Position numbers and translations under genes: made by a program. DNA of 64,000 bases, from assembly GCA_031400455.1 (NCBI GenBank), contig JANNPX010000046.1, positions 1 to 64,000 on the forward strand. Reading direction: 5' to 3'. Under the pieces are notes generated by a model that worked only from the letters and a program-made list of their open reading frames with translations, had not been told where the DNA came from and did not search any database. Within the stretch, counting starts at the first letter, position 1; every line of letters begins with the position of its first letter. The DNA comes from JANXYW01 sp031400455 (GTDB taxonomy: Bacteria; Chloroflexota; Dehalococcoidia; DSTF01; JACRBR01). Below, piece by piece: positions 1 to 7,960 of this stretch.

Positions 1-1748
1 TCAATCGGTCCTTCTTTCCCCTGGCCAACGATGAAGTCGAACCAACCCCACTGGAACACGGCGACCATCGCGCCGAACGAGGCGCCGATTGAGAGCAGGT
101 TCATCACCACCGCCTTGAGCGGGACGACGACGCTGTGGAACACCACGAGCAGTAGCAGGAACGAGAGCGCAAGCACCGCCCCGATGAAGTACGGCAGGCG
201 CGCGCCGACATAGTCGGCAAAGTCGATGACGCCCGCGGGGCCGCCCGTCGCCAGGATGTCGAGGGAGGTCTCTGCCTCGACCGAAGGGACCGTTTCGCGG
301 CGTAGGCGATGCACGAGGTCGGTCGTCTCCTTGTCGCGCGGAGCGGACGTGGGGAATACGTTGACCAGCGCCAGGCCGGAGTCGCCGAGCACCCGCGGTT
401 GCGTCACCGAATCCACGCCCGCGGTCGATTGGAGGCGTCGAACGAGCACATCCAGTTCGCCGTCGGCGGGAGGGCCGTCGTCGCCGCGGGCGAGGAGCAC
501 GATCGATCCGTTGAACCCGGGACCGAATCCCGTCGAGAGCAGATCGTAGGCCTGACGGCTCGTGTCCGACTCGGGCCGGTTGCCGGCGTCGCCGAAACCG
601 AGGCGCAGCGAGAGCAGGGGAATCGTAAGTACGAGCAGCAGCGTTGTGCTGGCGATGAGCGCCAGCCACGGGTGCGCCTGGATAACGCGGCTCCAGCGCC
701 ACCAGAGCGTGCGGTGCATCGCGCCCGGGCGTTCCTTGCGATGCGGCAGGCCGAAGCGGTCGATGTTCCTGCCGGCGAACCCGAGCAGCGCGGGCAGCAG
801 CGTGAGTGCCGCGAGCATCGTCGTCAGCACAGCGAGGATGGCGCCGATAGCGAGACCGCGGACGAAGTCCAAGTTCATCAAGAACATGCCGGCCAGCGCG
901 ATCACGACGGTGATGCCGGCGAACAACACGGCACGACCGGAAGTGTCGAGACTGAGGAGGACCGCGGGTTCCGGGTCAAGCCCATCGCGCAGGCCGTCGC
1001 GAAATCGTGAGACGATGAGCAGCGCATAGTCAATGCCGACGCCGATGCCGATCATCCCGGCAATCTGCGTTGTGCCGTCCGGCATCGGGAACCAGCGGAC
1101 GAGGACGGTGGCGATCGCCACGCCGGTGCCGATGCCGAAGAGCGCCGTCATGATTGGCAGGCCCATGGCGATGATGGAGCCGAACGCGATGAGCAGGATG
1201 ATGATTGCGGCGGTGATTCCGATGAGCTCGCTCGAGAGCCTCGGCTCCGCCGCAAACACGTCGCCGCCGAGTTCGGTACGGAGTCCGGCGACAGCGATCT
1301 CATCGCGTAAGTCCTTGATGACGTTCACTTCGCGGGGGTAGTCGGCGAAGTCCCTGTTGGCGAAGTTCAATTCGGCGTAGGCGATCTTGCCGCCGTCCGC
1401 GATCTGATACTCATTGCCAACGGCGTACGGGCTTACCACCTCGAGACCCCGGACTTCAACCGCGATTTCCGCAAGGAAGCGTTCGATCGCATCGCGCACG
1501 GCGGGATCGTCGACGCCTTGTGCGGCTTCGAAGACGGCCTGTCCTTGCAATCCCGTGCGCGCCGCGACGCCCCGCTCGTCGAGAAGATCGACCGCGGTTT
1601 GGCTCTCGGAGCCGGGCAGGCTGAGTTCTTCTGACTTGAACGCCCCGCCGTATACGGTAGACAGCGCAGTTAAGCCGAGAAAAACAGCGAGCCACGCGCT
1701 CACAACGTAGCGACGGCGGCGATAGCAACACTGTGCGATGAATCTCAT
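1..1748 (-). CDS. MMPL/RND-family transporter (C-terminus cut by window edge)
   Basis: This looks like an MMPL-type RND transporter, an inner-membrane, proton-driven exporter of lipids or hydrophobic compounds. The frame stays open to the window edge: about 582 residues are visible and the last membrane helices (perhaps 130-150 residues) are missing. A first helix at residues 13-34 leads into an extracytoplasmic domain, then a helix bundle carrying the family signature GIGVGIDYALLIVSRFR, a second extracytoplasmic domain, and the start of the second bundle (VFQWGWFDFIVGQ). The ATG at 1748 follows GAGGAG. It is the distal gene of a run with a small membrane protein and an ArsR-type regulator, which may control it. 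The substrate is unknown. Confidence 0.9.
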   Translation of the reverse strand, partial: MRFIAQCCYRRRRYVVSAWLAVFLGLTALSTVYGGAFKSEELSLPGSESQTAVDLLDERGVAARTGLQGQAVFEAAQGVDDPAVRDAIERFLAEIAVEVRGLEVVSPYAVGNEYQIADGGKIAYAELNFANRDFADYPREVNVIKDLRDEIAVAGLRTELGGDVFAAEPRLSSELIGITAAIIILLIAFGSIIAMGLPIMTALFGIGTGVAIATVLVRWFPMPDGTTQIAGMIGIGVGIDYALLIVSRFRDGLRDGLDPEPAVLLSLDTSGRAVLFAGITVVIALAGMFLMNLDFVRGLAIGAILAVLTTMLAALTLLPALLGFAGRNIDRFGLPHRKERPGAMHRTLWWRWSRVIQAHPWLALIASTTLLLVLTIPLLSLRLGFGDAGNRPESDTSRQAYDLLSTGFGPGFNGSIVLLARGDDGPPADGELDVLVRRLQSTAGVDSVTQPRVLGDSGLALVNVFPTSAPRDKETTDLVHRLRRETVPSVEAETSLDILATGGPAGVIDFADYVGARLPYFIGAVLALSFLLLLVVFHSVVVPLKAVVMNLLSIGASFGAMVAVFQWGWFDFIVGQGKEGPI

Positions 1749-1910
1749 GATGGTACTCCTCAGACCGGGGCCGGAATCGGCTAGGGGTGCGGGTGCCGTA
1801 CCTGGAGCACGGCGGTGCTGCTAGCATCACTTTGGCAGTAAGGGAACGTAGCCTTGTGAGCTCTGACGCCGCCTCTTCGATGCGGAATCGTTGGCCGAGC
1901 GAACGAGGCG

Positions 1911-2240
1911 CTAGCCAACTTCTTTGAGCATGCGTTCGATCTCGGCGGTACGGTTGCGCAGATCCACCATCTCATCCAGCACCCGCTGAAGATTGGTATC
2001 GGTGCGGCGCTGTGACTTCGCCATCTCATCGACCAACTCCTGGTATGCGTGCTCCCGTCCGACTGCCATGCGCGCGCGCCAGGCGCCGACGAGCTGCCAG
2101 ACCAGGACGCTAACCACGATCGTGATGAGCACCGCTCCCATGAAGATCGCGAGCTGCACGGTCTCCGCGGCTTGCTTTGAGAGCCCGTCCGCCTCCGACT
2201 GCGAGAGTGTCATCTGCACTAGTGACAACAACGTGGTCAT
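1911..2240 (-). CDS. Small single-pass membrane protein with coiled-coil tail
   Basis: A 109-residue protein of no family I recognise. It has a short N-terminal segment, one membrane helix at about residues 30-52 (AIFMGAVLITIVVSVLVW) and a charged, heptad-like C-terminal region (about 60-107) that probably forms a coiled coil. Its ATG overlaps the TGA of the upstream ArsR-type regulator (ATGA), so the two are translationally coupled. The MMPL gene follows 162 bp downstream on the same strand. The role is unknown; it could be an accessory subunit of the exporter, which is inference from position only. Confidence 0.7.
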   Translation of the reverse strand: MTTLLSLVQMTLSQSEADGLSKQAAETVQLAIFMGAVLITIVVSVLVWQLVGAWRARMAVGREHAYQELVDEMAKSQRRTDTNLQRVLDEMVDLRNRTAEIERMLKEVG

Positions 2241-2623
2241 GTGTTCTCCTCCGGTGTTTCTTGCGGCGCGCCGCCTTCTGATGTGGTTGCGGGGTGGCGT
2301 TCTGGTTCGAGCGTACGCGCCGCGTCCGCGATCATCCGCGGTGTGAGTCGTAGCGTGAAGGGAGCGATTTCGAAGTACTTCATGGCCTTGCCGTCGCCCG
2401 AGAGCTCCAAACTGCTCGTCACCAGCCCCGCCGCCTCCAGGCGCTGCAGATGCATGTGCAACAGCGGCCGGCTAATGCCAATCTCCCGCGCCAACTGGCT
2501 GACGTACTGCCGGTGCGGCACGAGCGCCGCGACAATGCGCAGGCGCGGCGCGCTGCCGAGGGCCGCCAGGAGAGCCAGCAGTTCGTCGCCCGAAATCGCA
2601 CCAGCGTCGTCGTTCCATTTCAT
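2237..2623 (-). CDS. ArsR-family winged-helix transcriptional regulator
   Basis: A 128-residue winged-helix DNA-binding protein. Residues 12-75 match the ArsR-type fold: a leading helix (LLALLAALGSAPRLRIVAAL), a recognition-helix region (VSQLAREIGISRPLLHMHLQ) and a wing (LELSGDGKAMKYFEIAPF). No ArsR metal-binding Cys-x-Cys is present, so the signal is probably not a metal. The acidic, Pro/Thr-rich tail after residue 100 looks disordered. It is first in the run, overlaps the next gene by ATGA, and has a perfect 12-bp palindrome just upstream of its start, which fits autoregulation and control of the small membrane protein and MMPL exporter. Confidence 0.85.
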   Translation of the reverse strand: MKWNDDAGAISGDELLALLAALGSAPRLRIVAALVPHRQYVSQLAREIGISRPLLHMHLQRLEAAGLVTSSLELSGDGKAMKYFEIAPFTLRLTPRMIADAARTLEPERHPATTSEGGAPQETPEENT

Positions 2624-2637
2624 GTGTCAGAGAATTA

Positions 2638-2649
2638 TTACAGATGTAA
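2638..2649 (-). promoter_or_regulatory. Palindromic operator candidate for the ArsR-type regulator
   Basis: TTACAGATGTAA is a perfect 12-bp palindrome 14 bp upstream of the regulator's ATG. The AT-rich stretch around it reads TAATAAT on the coding strand and could be the -10, so a bound repressor would block the promoter. The remaining 230 bp up to the next gene show nothing I can identify. Confidence 0.5.
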
Positions 2650-2881
2650 GGAATTAGAGCAAGTACGCCACTTGACGGCTTGCCGGAGCATCGCTGAGTC
2701 CGCGATGACGTCGCGTGTCTTCGATTACGTACAACGCTGGGGAGGCTCTCGACGGCGTCCTCTCCGCCGGGCGGCGAGGGCTCTCGTTCGGGCAGAGGAT
2801 TCGATGCCGGCGGTAATGCTGGGCGGGCTGCCAACAGCCGGGCGGCTGCCCTACATCGATCACAGCCGTCGTGAGGGTGAA

Positions 2882-3772
2882 TTAGAGCGCGAGCAGCCTC
2901 GCGACGTTGCCGCCGGTGATCGCCGTGAGTTCCGCATCCGTCAGTCCGGCGGCGCGCGTACGTTCCAGCGCCTTCTCTTGCGAAGTGAGCGGATAGTCGC
3001 TCGCCCAGAGGATCTTTTCCACGCCGACGGCATCGACGACGCGGCGGTAGATGTCCGGGTCGTAGAGCAGGTGCGACGCGGCCGTGTCGAAGTACATCGA
3101 GTCGATGGCGTCGCGCACTTCCGGCATCAGCGCGTAGAACGGCAATCCCCCTCCCCAGTGCGCGGCGATGATCGTGACGCCGGACTGCGCGCGCGCGAAC
3201 GAGTAGAGCGATTCGAGCGTGAGTCCGTGCTTGCCCGGGTACTGATGCCCGACCGGTTCGCTGGCATGTACGAGTACGGGCAGATCGAACGCCGCGGCCG
3301 CCCACGCGAGCAAGTCAGCCTCGTCGCTGTTGGCCAGGTCGTAGCCGTTGCCTTCCGGCCGCAGCTCGCCGAGGCCGCGCGCCCCGGCGGTGGCGAGCCG
3401 GCGAAGCTTAGTGCGCACGTCGTTGCGGGCGATCGTCGGCGCGTCATCCGTCTCGGCGCGGCCGTGCGCGCCCGCATTCTCGCCGAAGTACACCGAGACG
3501 AACGGGATCAGCCGCCCGCCCGATTGCGCCGCCTGCTCGATGATGTACGCATTCGTCTCGTCGACGAGCGCTTCGGTGTGCCAGGCGAAGTTCACGATGA
3601 TGCTGCGGTCGATGCCAGCGGCGTCCATCGACGCCAAGACTTCGTCCGCGGTCGCCATCTTCGCGCTCGCGTCGCCGTAGATCTCGGCGAACGTGGGTTC
3701 CGTTGCGAGCAGTTCCGTGCGCCGCGCGATCACTTCGGGCGGGAAGACGTGCGCGTGGCTGTCGATGATCAT
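2882..3772 (-). CDS. Amidohydrolase_2-family metal-dependent hydrolase
   Basis: A 296-residue TIM-barrel amidohydrolase of the PF04909 type, which includes decarboxylases and hydrolases acting on carboxylic acids. The N-terminal metal motif is H6-A-H8, followed by H169 (VLVHASEP), H205 (AAHWGGG) and D259 (WASDYPL), the expected metal and catalytic set in order. Length is normal for the family. The gene starts 6 bp downstream of the aminotransferase stop codon on the same strand, so the two are almost certainly co-transcribed, and a crotonase lies upstream. The trio suggests breakdown of an amino or carboxylic acid, but the substrate cannot be read from the sequence. Confidence 0.88.
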   Translation of the reverse strand: MIIDSHAHVFPPEVIARRTELLATEPTFAEIYGDASAKMATADEVLASMDAAGIDRSIIVNFAWHTEALVDETNAYIIEQAAQSGGRLIPFVSVYFGENAGAHGRAETDDAPTIARNDVRTKLRRLATAGARGLGELRPEGNGYDLANSDEADLLAWAAAAFDLPVLVHASEPVGHQYPGKHGLTLESLYSFARAQSGVTIIAAHWGGGLPFYALMPEVRDAIDSMYFDTAASHLLYDPDIYRRVVDAVGVEKILWASDYPLTSQEKALERTRAAGLTDAELTAITGGNVARLLAL

Positions 3773-3778
3773 GCGGGG

Positions 3779-5041
3779 CTAATCCCGCCCGGCGCGTTCG
3801 AGAGCGCGGCCGAAACGCATGATCGCTTCCGGGATGTCGGCTTCGGCGACGTTGCTGTAGCAGAGCCGCACGAAGTTGTCGCCGCTGCCGTCGGCGAAGA
3901 ACGCCTCGCCGCCGACGTGGCCGACGGCCTCCTCGTTCGCCATCATCCGCAGCTTCGCCGGGTCGATGCCCGCGTTCAACTCCGCCCAGATGAAGAAGCC
4001 GCCCTTCGGCACGCTCCATGTCATGAAGTTCGAACAGCGCTCGTCCAGTGCGGCGAGCATCACGTCGCGCTTGCGCCGGTAGATCTCGATCATCTTCGGC
4101 ACATGGGCGTCGTACCCGCCCGACGTGCAGAACTCCGCGATCACGCGCGTCGTCCACGGCGACACGCCCATGTCGAAACGCATCCGCGTGATTGCGTCGA
4201 TCACCGGCTTCTCACCCATGATCCAGCCGACGCGCAGACCGGTCGCGAGCGTCTTGCTGAACGTCCCCATCAGCACCGCGCCAGTGCCTCCTGCCACGGT
4301 GTACAGCGACGGCAGCGGCTCGCGGTCGAATGCGATGGCACCGTACGCGTCGTCCTGCGCGATGAGGATGCCGTGCCGCTTGCAGATATCGACGACGGCC
4401 TTGCGCCGATCGAGGCTCAGCGTGTTCGCGGCGGGGTTCTGGAAGTTTGGGATGGTGTACAGCATCTTCGCGCGCTTGCCTTCGGCGGCGATGCGGTCGG
4501 TGAGCTGCTCCAGCGCGGGTACATCGAGTCCGTCGTCGTCCATCGGCACCGTGACGATCTCCGGCAGGCACGAAAGCGCGATACGCGTGCTGCCGGCGAA
4601 GCATGGTTGCTCAAGAACCACGACATCGCCGGGATCGAGGAACGTCTCGCACACGTTCTCGAACGCGCCCGCCGAGCCCGTCGTGAGCACGAAGTTCGTC
4701 TTGTCGGTCGTGATGCCCTCGCGGCGATTGATGTCGCTCGCCAGCCAGTCGCGCAGGCCCGTCGGCCCCTGCGGACCCCCGTACTGGAGTGCTTGCTCTC
4801 CTTCGCGCCGAAGCACGCGCTCGTTGGCGGCGATGAATTCGTCGATGGGTAGTGAGGCTGGATCAGGTACACCGCCCGTGAGGTAGATCGGCGGCTTCGA
4901 TGGCGGCGGAAGCTGGCCCTGGAACCACGGCGACCACGCCATCTTCCGCGCGCGCAGCGAGAGCGCGGCCTCGAGGTCGTATGCGTCCGCGCGCGCTTCA
5001 GGTGCTGTCTGATCGGCTTCCCAGGGGACTCGCCCGCCCAT
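3779..5041 (-). CDS. PLP-dependent class I/II aminotransferase
   Basis: A 420-residue fold-type I aminotransferase resembling LysN / 2-aminoadipate and MocR-like aminotransferase domains. Visible features are the substrate-loop GGVPDP (56-61), PNFQNP (198-203), the PLP-contacting Asp in AQDDAYG (228-234), the Schiff-base lysine K263 in GTFSKTL, and the arginine-containing GLRVGW just after it. There is no HTH domain. The ATG at 5041 was chosen because GGGAGA precedes it and because any upstream start would run into the crotonase gene. It overlaps nothing and is 6 bp from the downstream amidohydrolase. Substrate is unassigned. Confidence 0.9.
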   Translation of the reverse strand: MGGRVPWEADQTAPEARADAYDLEAALSLRARKMAWSPWFQGQLPPPSKPPIYLTGGVPDPASLPIDEFIAANERVLRREGEQALQYGGPQGPTGLRDWLASDINRREGITTDKTNFVLTTGSAGAFENVCETFLDPGDVVVLEQPCFAGSTRIALSCLPEIVTVPMDDDGLDVPALEQLTDRIAAEGKRAKMLYTIPNFQNPAANTLSLDRRKAVVDICKRHGILIAQDDAYGAIAFDREPLPSLYTVAGGTGAVLMGTFSKTLATGLRVGWIMGEKPVIDAITRMRFDMGVSPWTTRVIAEFCTSGGYDAHVPKMIEIYRRKRDVMLAALDERCSNFMTWSVPKGGFFIWAELNAGIDPAKLRMMANEEAVGHVGGEAFFADGSGDNFVRLCYSNVAEADIPEAIMRFGRALERAGRD

Positions 5042-5072
5042 TTGTCGTCTCCCTAATGCACTGGATGCCGTG

Positions 5073-5834
5073 CTAACCGGGCTTGCCCGCGTTGCCCTTC
5101 GCGACGCGCTCGGCGGCGGCGCGGAAACGTTCGTGGTGTTCGGGCGACACGCGCAGCACTTTGTTCCACGTCGCTTCGCGCTCGGAGCCGCCATCTATGT
5201 CCGTGGCGCGGTCGACGGTCTCTTTCGTGGCGATCAGCGCCGGAGCCGAGTTCGCGGCGATCTGGCGGGCGAGGTCCATCGCTGTCGCCTCGACATCGGC
5301 GAACGGTACGACGGTGTTGACGAGGCCGATGCGCAGCGCCTCCTCGGCGCGCACGACGCGGCCCGTGAACAGCAGATCCTTCGCGAACGCCGGGCCGATG
5401 ATGCGCGGCAACTGCGCCCCGCCGACGACGAGTCCGTATGCCGCACCCGGGAACCGGAACGCCGCCGTGTCGGACGCGATACGGATGTCACAGTTGATTG
5501 CGACGAGCGCGCCGCCGCCGTAGCAAATGCCGTTGATGGCGGCGATCAGCGGCTTGCGGAACGATGCGACAGCGGCATACGTCGCCGCCATGCCCTCGCT
5601 ACGGCCCTTGCCGTCGATGGAAGCGACCGCCTCGTTCATGTCGGCGCCGGCGCTGAACGCCGTCCCGGAGCCGGTGAGGATGGCGGCGTGCACGTCCGGA
5701 TCAGCATCCAGCTCACCCAGCGCGCCGGCGACAGCAGCATCCAGCTCGCGGTTGAAGGCGTTGTGCTTGTCCGTGCGCAGCATGCGCACCAAGCCGACGT
5801 GAGCGGCGATCTCCGTCCTGACGATTTCGGGCAT
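5073..5834 (-). CDS. Enoyl-CoA hydratase/isomerase (crotonase) family protein
   Basis: A 253-residue crotonase-fold protein. The CoA/oxyanion-hole segments are present: FSAGADM (60-66) and GICYGGGALVA (102-112). The two glutamates used by classical enoyl-CoA hydratase (in GGGCELA and QPEIL of rat ECH) are replaced by L110 and G130, so simple hydration is unlikely; isomerase, hydrolase or other crotonase chemistry is possible. The ATG at 5834 follows a TACAAT -10 element by 6 bp with no Shine-Dalgarno, suggesting a leaderless transcript. It heads the run crotonase - aminotransferase - amidohydrolase. Confidence 0.88.
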   Translation of the reverse strand: MPEIVRTEIAAHVGLVRMLRTDKHNAFNRELDAAVAGALGELDADPDVHAAILTGSGTAFSAGADMNEAVASIDGKGRSEGMAATYAAVASFRKPLIAAINGICYGGGALVAINCDIRIASDTAAFRFPGAAYGLVVGGAQLPRIIGPAFAKDLLFTGRVVRAEEALRIGLVNTVVPFADVEATAMDLARQIAANSAPALIATKETVDRATDIDGGSEREATWNKVLRVSPEHHERFRAAAERVAKGNAGKPG

Positions 5835-5840
5835 GGAGCG

Positions 5841-5846
5841 ATTGTA
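5841..5846 (-). promoter_or_regulatory. -10 element of a probable leaderless promoter (crotonase operon)
   Basis: On the coding strand TACAAT ends 6 bp before the ATG at 5834, so transcription should begin at or next to the start codon. No Shine-Dalgarno is visible. A tract of heptamer repeats starts 4 bp further upstream, where a -35 would lie. Confidence 0.5.
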
Positions 5847-5850
5847 GCGC

Positions 5851-5880
5851 GTCGCTGGTCGTTGGAGGTTAGAGGTTGGA
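5851..5880. repeat. Heptanucleotide tandem-repeat tract
   Basis: Four consecutive 7-bp units (GTCGCTG, GTCGTTG, GAGGTTA, GAGGTTG) lie directly upstream of the -10 of the crotonase promoter. The units drift in sequence but keep exact 7-bp spacing. Confidence 0.6.
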
Positions 5881-5893
5881 TCCGCGCACGTAA

Positions 5894-5964
5894 GCGTGGA
5901 CTGAAGTCCACGCGCGACCGAACCGAAACCGCCCAGAGTGGCACAGCCGTCCCCGGCTGTGAGT
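5894..5964. repeat. Two short palindromic repeats (families C and D)
   Basis: 5894-5916 is an inverted repeat (GCGTGGACT/AGTCCACGC) with a related copy at 53415-53436. 5936-5964 is a 29-bp element built around AGCCGTCCCCGGCT, found base for base at 20631-20659. Both look like members of dispersed intergenic repeat families. Confidence 0.7.
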
Positions 5965-5983
5965 CCACGCGCCATTGCTCCAC

Positions 5984-6020
5984 GACCGCTGACCGCTGAC
6001 CTGCTGACCGCTGACAAGCT
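5984..6020. repeat. Heptanucleotide tandem-repeat tract
   Basis: Units GACCGCT are repeated five times with two 8-bp variants. The tract ends 8 bp before the -35 of the promoter of the GYD gene. Confidence 0.6.
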
Positions 6021-6028
6021 GCCCCCGC

Positions 6029-6056
6029 TTGACTCCCGCCCGAGAGGGCGTATGAT
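6029..6056 (+). promoter_or_regulatory. Sigma-70-type promoter of the GYD gene
   Basis: TTGACT and TATGAT are separated by 16 bp and sit about 45 bp upstream of the ATG at 6102. The heptamer tract borders the -35. Confidence 0.55.
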
Positions 6057-6101
6057 CGGCCAACACGTTGTGATTGCGGTTCGTCTCGAAGGAGGGATCC
6101 C

Positions 6102-6458
6102 ATGGCCACCTATGTCATCCTGTACACGTTCACGCCCGAGGGCGCGAAAGGCATCCGTGAGAGCGTTAAACGGGCCGGTCGAACGCGACAGCAGAACGCC
6201 CGCGTCGGCTTTACCGTGAAGGACATCTACTGGACTCAGGGTTCCTACGACATGGTCGCCATCGTCGACGCCCCCTCCGAAGAGGCGATGATGGGCGCCA
6301 TGATGAACGTCGTCAGCGCCGGCAACGTCACCAGCGTTACGATGCGCGCCTTCGACGCCATGGAGATGTCCCGCGTGCTGGCAAAGACTCTCCCCCTCCC
6401 GGATGAGGATGCGCCCCCGAAGAAGAAGGTCACAGCCGCGAAGGCCAAGAAGAAGTAG
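6102..6458 (+). CDS. GYD-domain protein
   Basis: A 118-residue protein of the GYD family (PF08734), small ferredoxin-like-fold proteins of unknown biochemical role named after a conserved Gly-Tyr-Asp motif. Here the motif is GSYDMV (47-52) in the expected place after a strand-helix unit, and residues 1-95 cover the family. The last 20 residues are a lysine- and alanine-rich tail (PPKKKVTAAKAKKK), likely flexible and possibly nucleic-acid binding. The ATG is preceded by GAAGGAGG. The gene lies 62 bp upstream of the hydrolase-cyclase fusion on the same strand. Confidence 0.88.
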   Translation: MATYVILYTFTPEGAKGIRESVKRAGRTRQQNARVGFTVKDIYWTQGSYDMVAIVDAPSEEAMMGAMMNVVSAGNVTSVTMRAFDAMEMSRVLAKTLPLPDEDAPPKKKVTAAKAKKK

Positions 6459-6520
6459 AAGGAGTGCGGTACCGCGCTACACCAGGAGCGAACCTGCGCC
6501 ACGCACGTCAGGAGAGCCTC

Positions 6521-7882
6521 ATGCAGGTCCCCGAAACCCACTACGCACGCGCCGGCGATCTTCGCCTCGCCTACCACAAATGGGGCGACGGCCCGCCGCT
6601 CATGATCATCCCCGACCTGGTCTCCAACGTGGAGATCATGTGGGAGCACGAGCTCTACCGCCGCTGTCTGGAGCACCTCGGGCAGCACATGACGTGCGTC
6701 TTCTTCGACAAGCGCGGCATCGGCCTCTCCGACCGCTTCGACGACGCGCCAACGCTCGAACAGCGCAACGAAGACATCCTCGCCGTCATGCGCGCGGTCG
6801 GCTGGGAGCATGCACACATCCTCGGCACGTCGGAGGGCGCCGCAATGGCGATGCTCTTCGCGGCAGACTTCCCCGATCGCGTCGACAGCGTGACGTTGAT
6901 AAATACGTTCGTATCTCCTCGCTACCAGCGCCGACTGCCGGACTACATCCGGCCAGGCGACCCCGAAATCCTGGCGGGACCACAGATTTACGAACACTTC
7001 ATGCACATCCTCGAGGTTTGGGGTGAGGATGCCACCGACATGGTCGACTGGGAGATACCGAGCGAGTCGGGAAACGAGTCGTTCAAACGCTGGATGACGA
7101 GACTGCAGCGCATGGCCGCGAGCCCCAGGGACTTCAAACGCCAGCTCGACAGCATCTTCGCGCTCGACGCGGGCGACGCTCCCGAGCGGGTCCGCGCGCG
7201 GACGATGGTGATGCACGTGAAGGGCGACCAGGTGCTGCACCCTGCGCACGGCCGCCTGCTGGCGGACGTCATCCCCGGCGCGCGGCTATTCGAGATCGAC
7301 GGGGCCAACCACTTTGCCTGGATGCTGCCCAACTGGCGCGACCTCGACGACGCGATCATCGAGTTCGCCACAGGCACGTCCGTCGCTCGCACGACCACGC
7401 GTGAGTTCGGCGCGGTCATGTTCACCGACATCGTGAATTCCACGCGACAATCGGCCGCAATCGGCGACGCGAAATGGCGAGCAGTGCTCGACAGTCACGA
7501 CCGCACCGCGCGCCGCCTCATTGATGAACACCGCGGGCGCGTCGTCAAGAGCACGGGGGACGGTCTGCTGGCGACGTTTGGCGCACCGTCGCAGGGAGTC
7601 GAGTGCGGCATGAAGATGTGCGACGCCCTGCGCGGCATCGGCATCGAGATCCGCGCCGGGATCCATGCCGGAGAGATCGAAGTGCACGACGACGGCGACA
7701 TCTCGGGCATCGCGGTGAACCTGGCGGCGCGCGTCGAGCAGCAGGCCGCCGACGGCGAGCTGTGGACGTCGTCCACGGTGCGCGACATGATGATGGGCGG
7801 CAGCGCCCAGTTCACCGAGCGTGGCGAGCACCAGCTGAAGGGGATCGACGGCAACTGGCGGCTCTTCTCCGTTTCCGCGTAG
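6521..7882 (+). CDS. Alpha/beta-hydrolase fused to class III adenylate/guanylate cyclase
   Basis: A 453-residue two-domain signalling enzyme. Residues 1-285 form an alpha/beta hydrolase with nucleophile S104 (GTSEG) and candidate catalytic H264 (GANHF). Residues 296-453 form a class III nucleotidyl cyclase: metal aspartates D303 (MFTDIV) and D347 (STGDGLL) and the transition-state pair N400/R404 (VNLAARV) are all present. Mycobacterium tuberculosis Rv1900c (LipJ) has the same order of domains. The ATG at 6521 follows AGGAGA; a start further upstream is possible. The likely product is cAMP or cGMP, with the hydrolase domain acting as an enzyme or ligand sensor. Confidence 0.92.
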   Translation: MQVPETHYARAGDLRLAYHKWGDGPPLMIIPDLVSNVEIMWEHELYRRCLEHLGQHMTCVFFDKRGIGLSDRFDDAPTLEQRNEDILAVMRAVGWEHAHILGTSEGAAMAMLFAADFPDRVDSVTLINTFVSPRYQRRLPDYIRPGDPEILAGPQIYEHFMHILEVWGEDATDMVDWEIPSESGNESFKRWMTRLQRMAASPRDFKRQLDSIFALDAGDAPERVRARTMVMHVKGDQVLHPAHGRLLADVIPGARLFEIDGANHFAWMLPNWRDLDDAIIEFATGTSVARTTTREFGAVMFTDIVNSTRQSAAIGDAKWRAVLDSHDRTARRLIDEHRGRVVKSTGDGLLATFGAPSQGVECGMKMCDALRGIGIEIRAGIHAGEIEVHDDGDISGIAVNLAARVEQQAADGELWTSSTVRDMMMGGSAQFTERGEHQLKGIDGNWRLFSVSA

Positions 7883-7923
7883 CGGCAGGAGCGGGGCCGT
7901 GAACCGCACCGCAGCCCACAACC

Positions 7924-7952
7924 TTTACGTTCACGTTAGAGTGCGCTAAACT
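7924..7952 (+). promoter_or_regulatory. Promoter of the ABC exporter pair; leaderless start likely
   Basis: TTTACG and TAAACT are separated by 17 bp. The -10 ends 8 bp before the ATG at 7961 and there is no Shine-Dalgarno, so the mRNA probably begins at or next to the start codon. Confidence 0.5.
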
Positions 7953-7960
7953 GCGCCGTC

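Noticed and set aside
2450..4852. Long open frame of 800 codons on the plus strand
   Set aside because: It lies opposite the amidohydrolase and aminotransferase genes, has an Arg/Val/Asp-rich random composition and no recognisable motif. High GC makes such antisense frames common.
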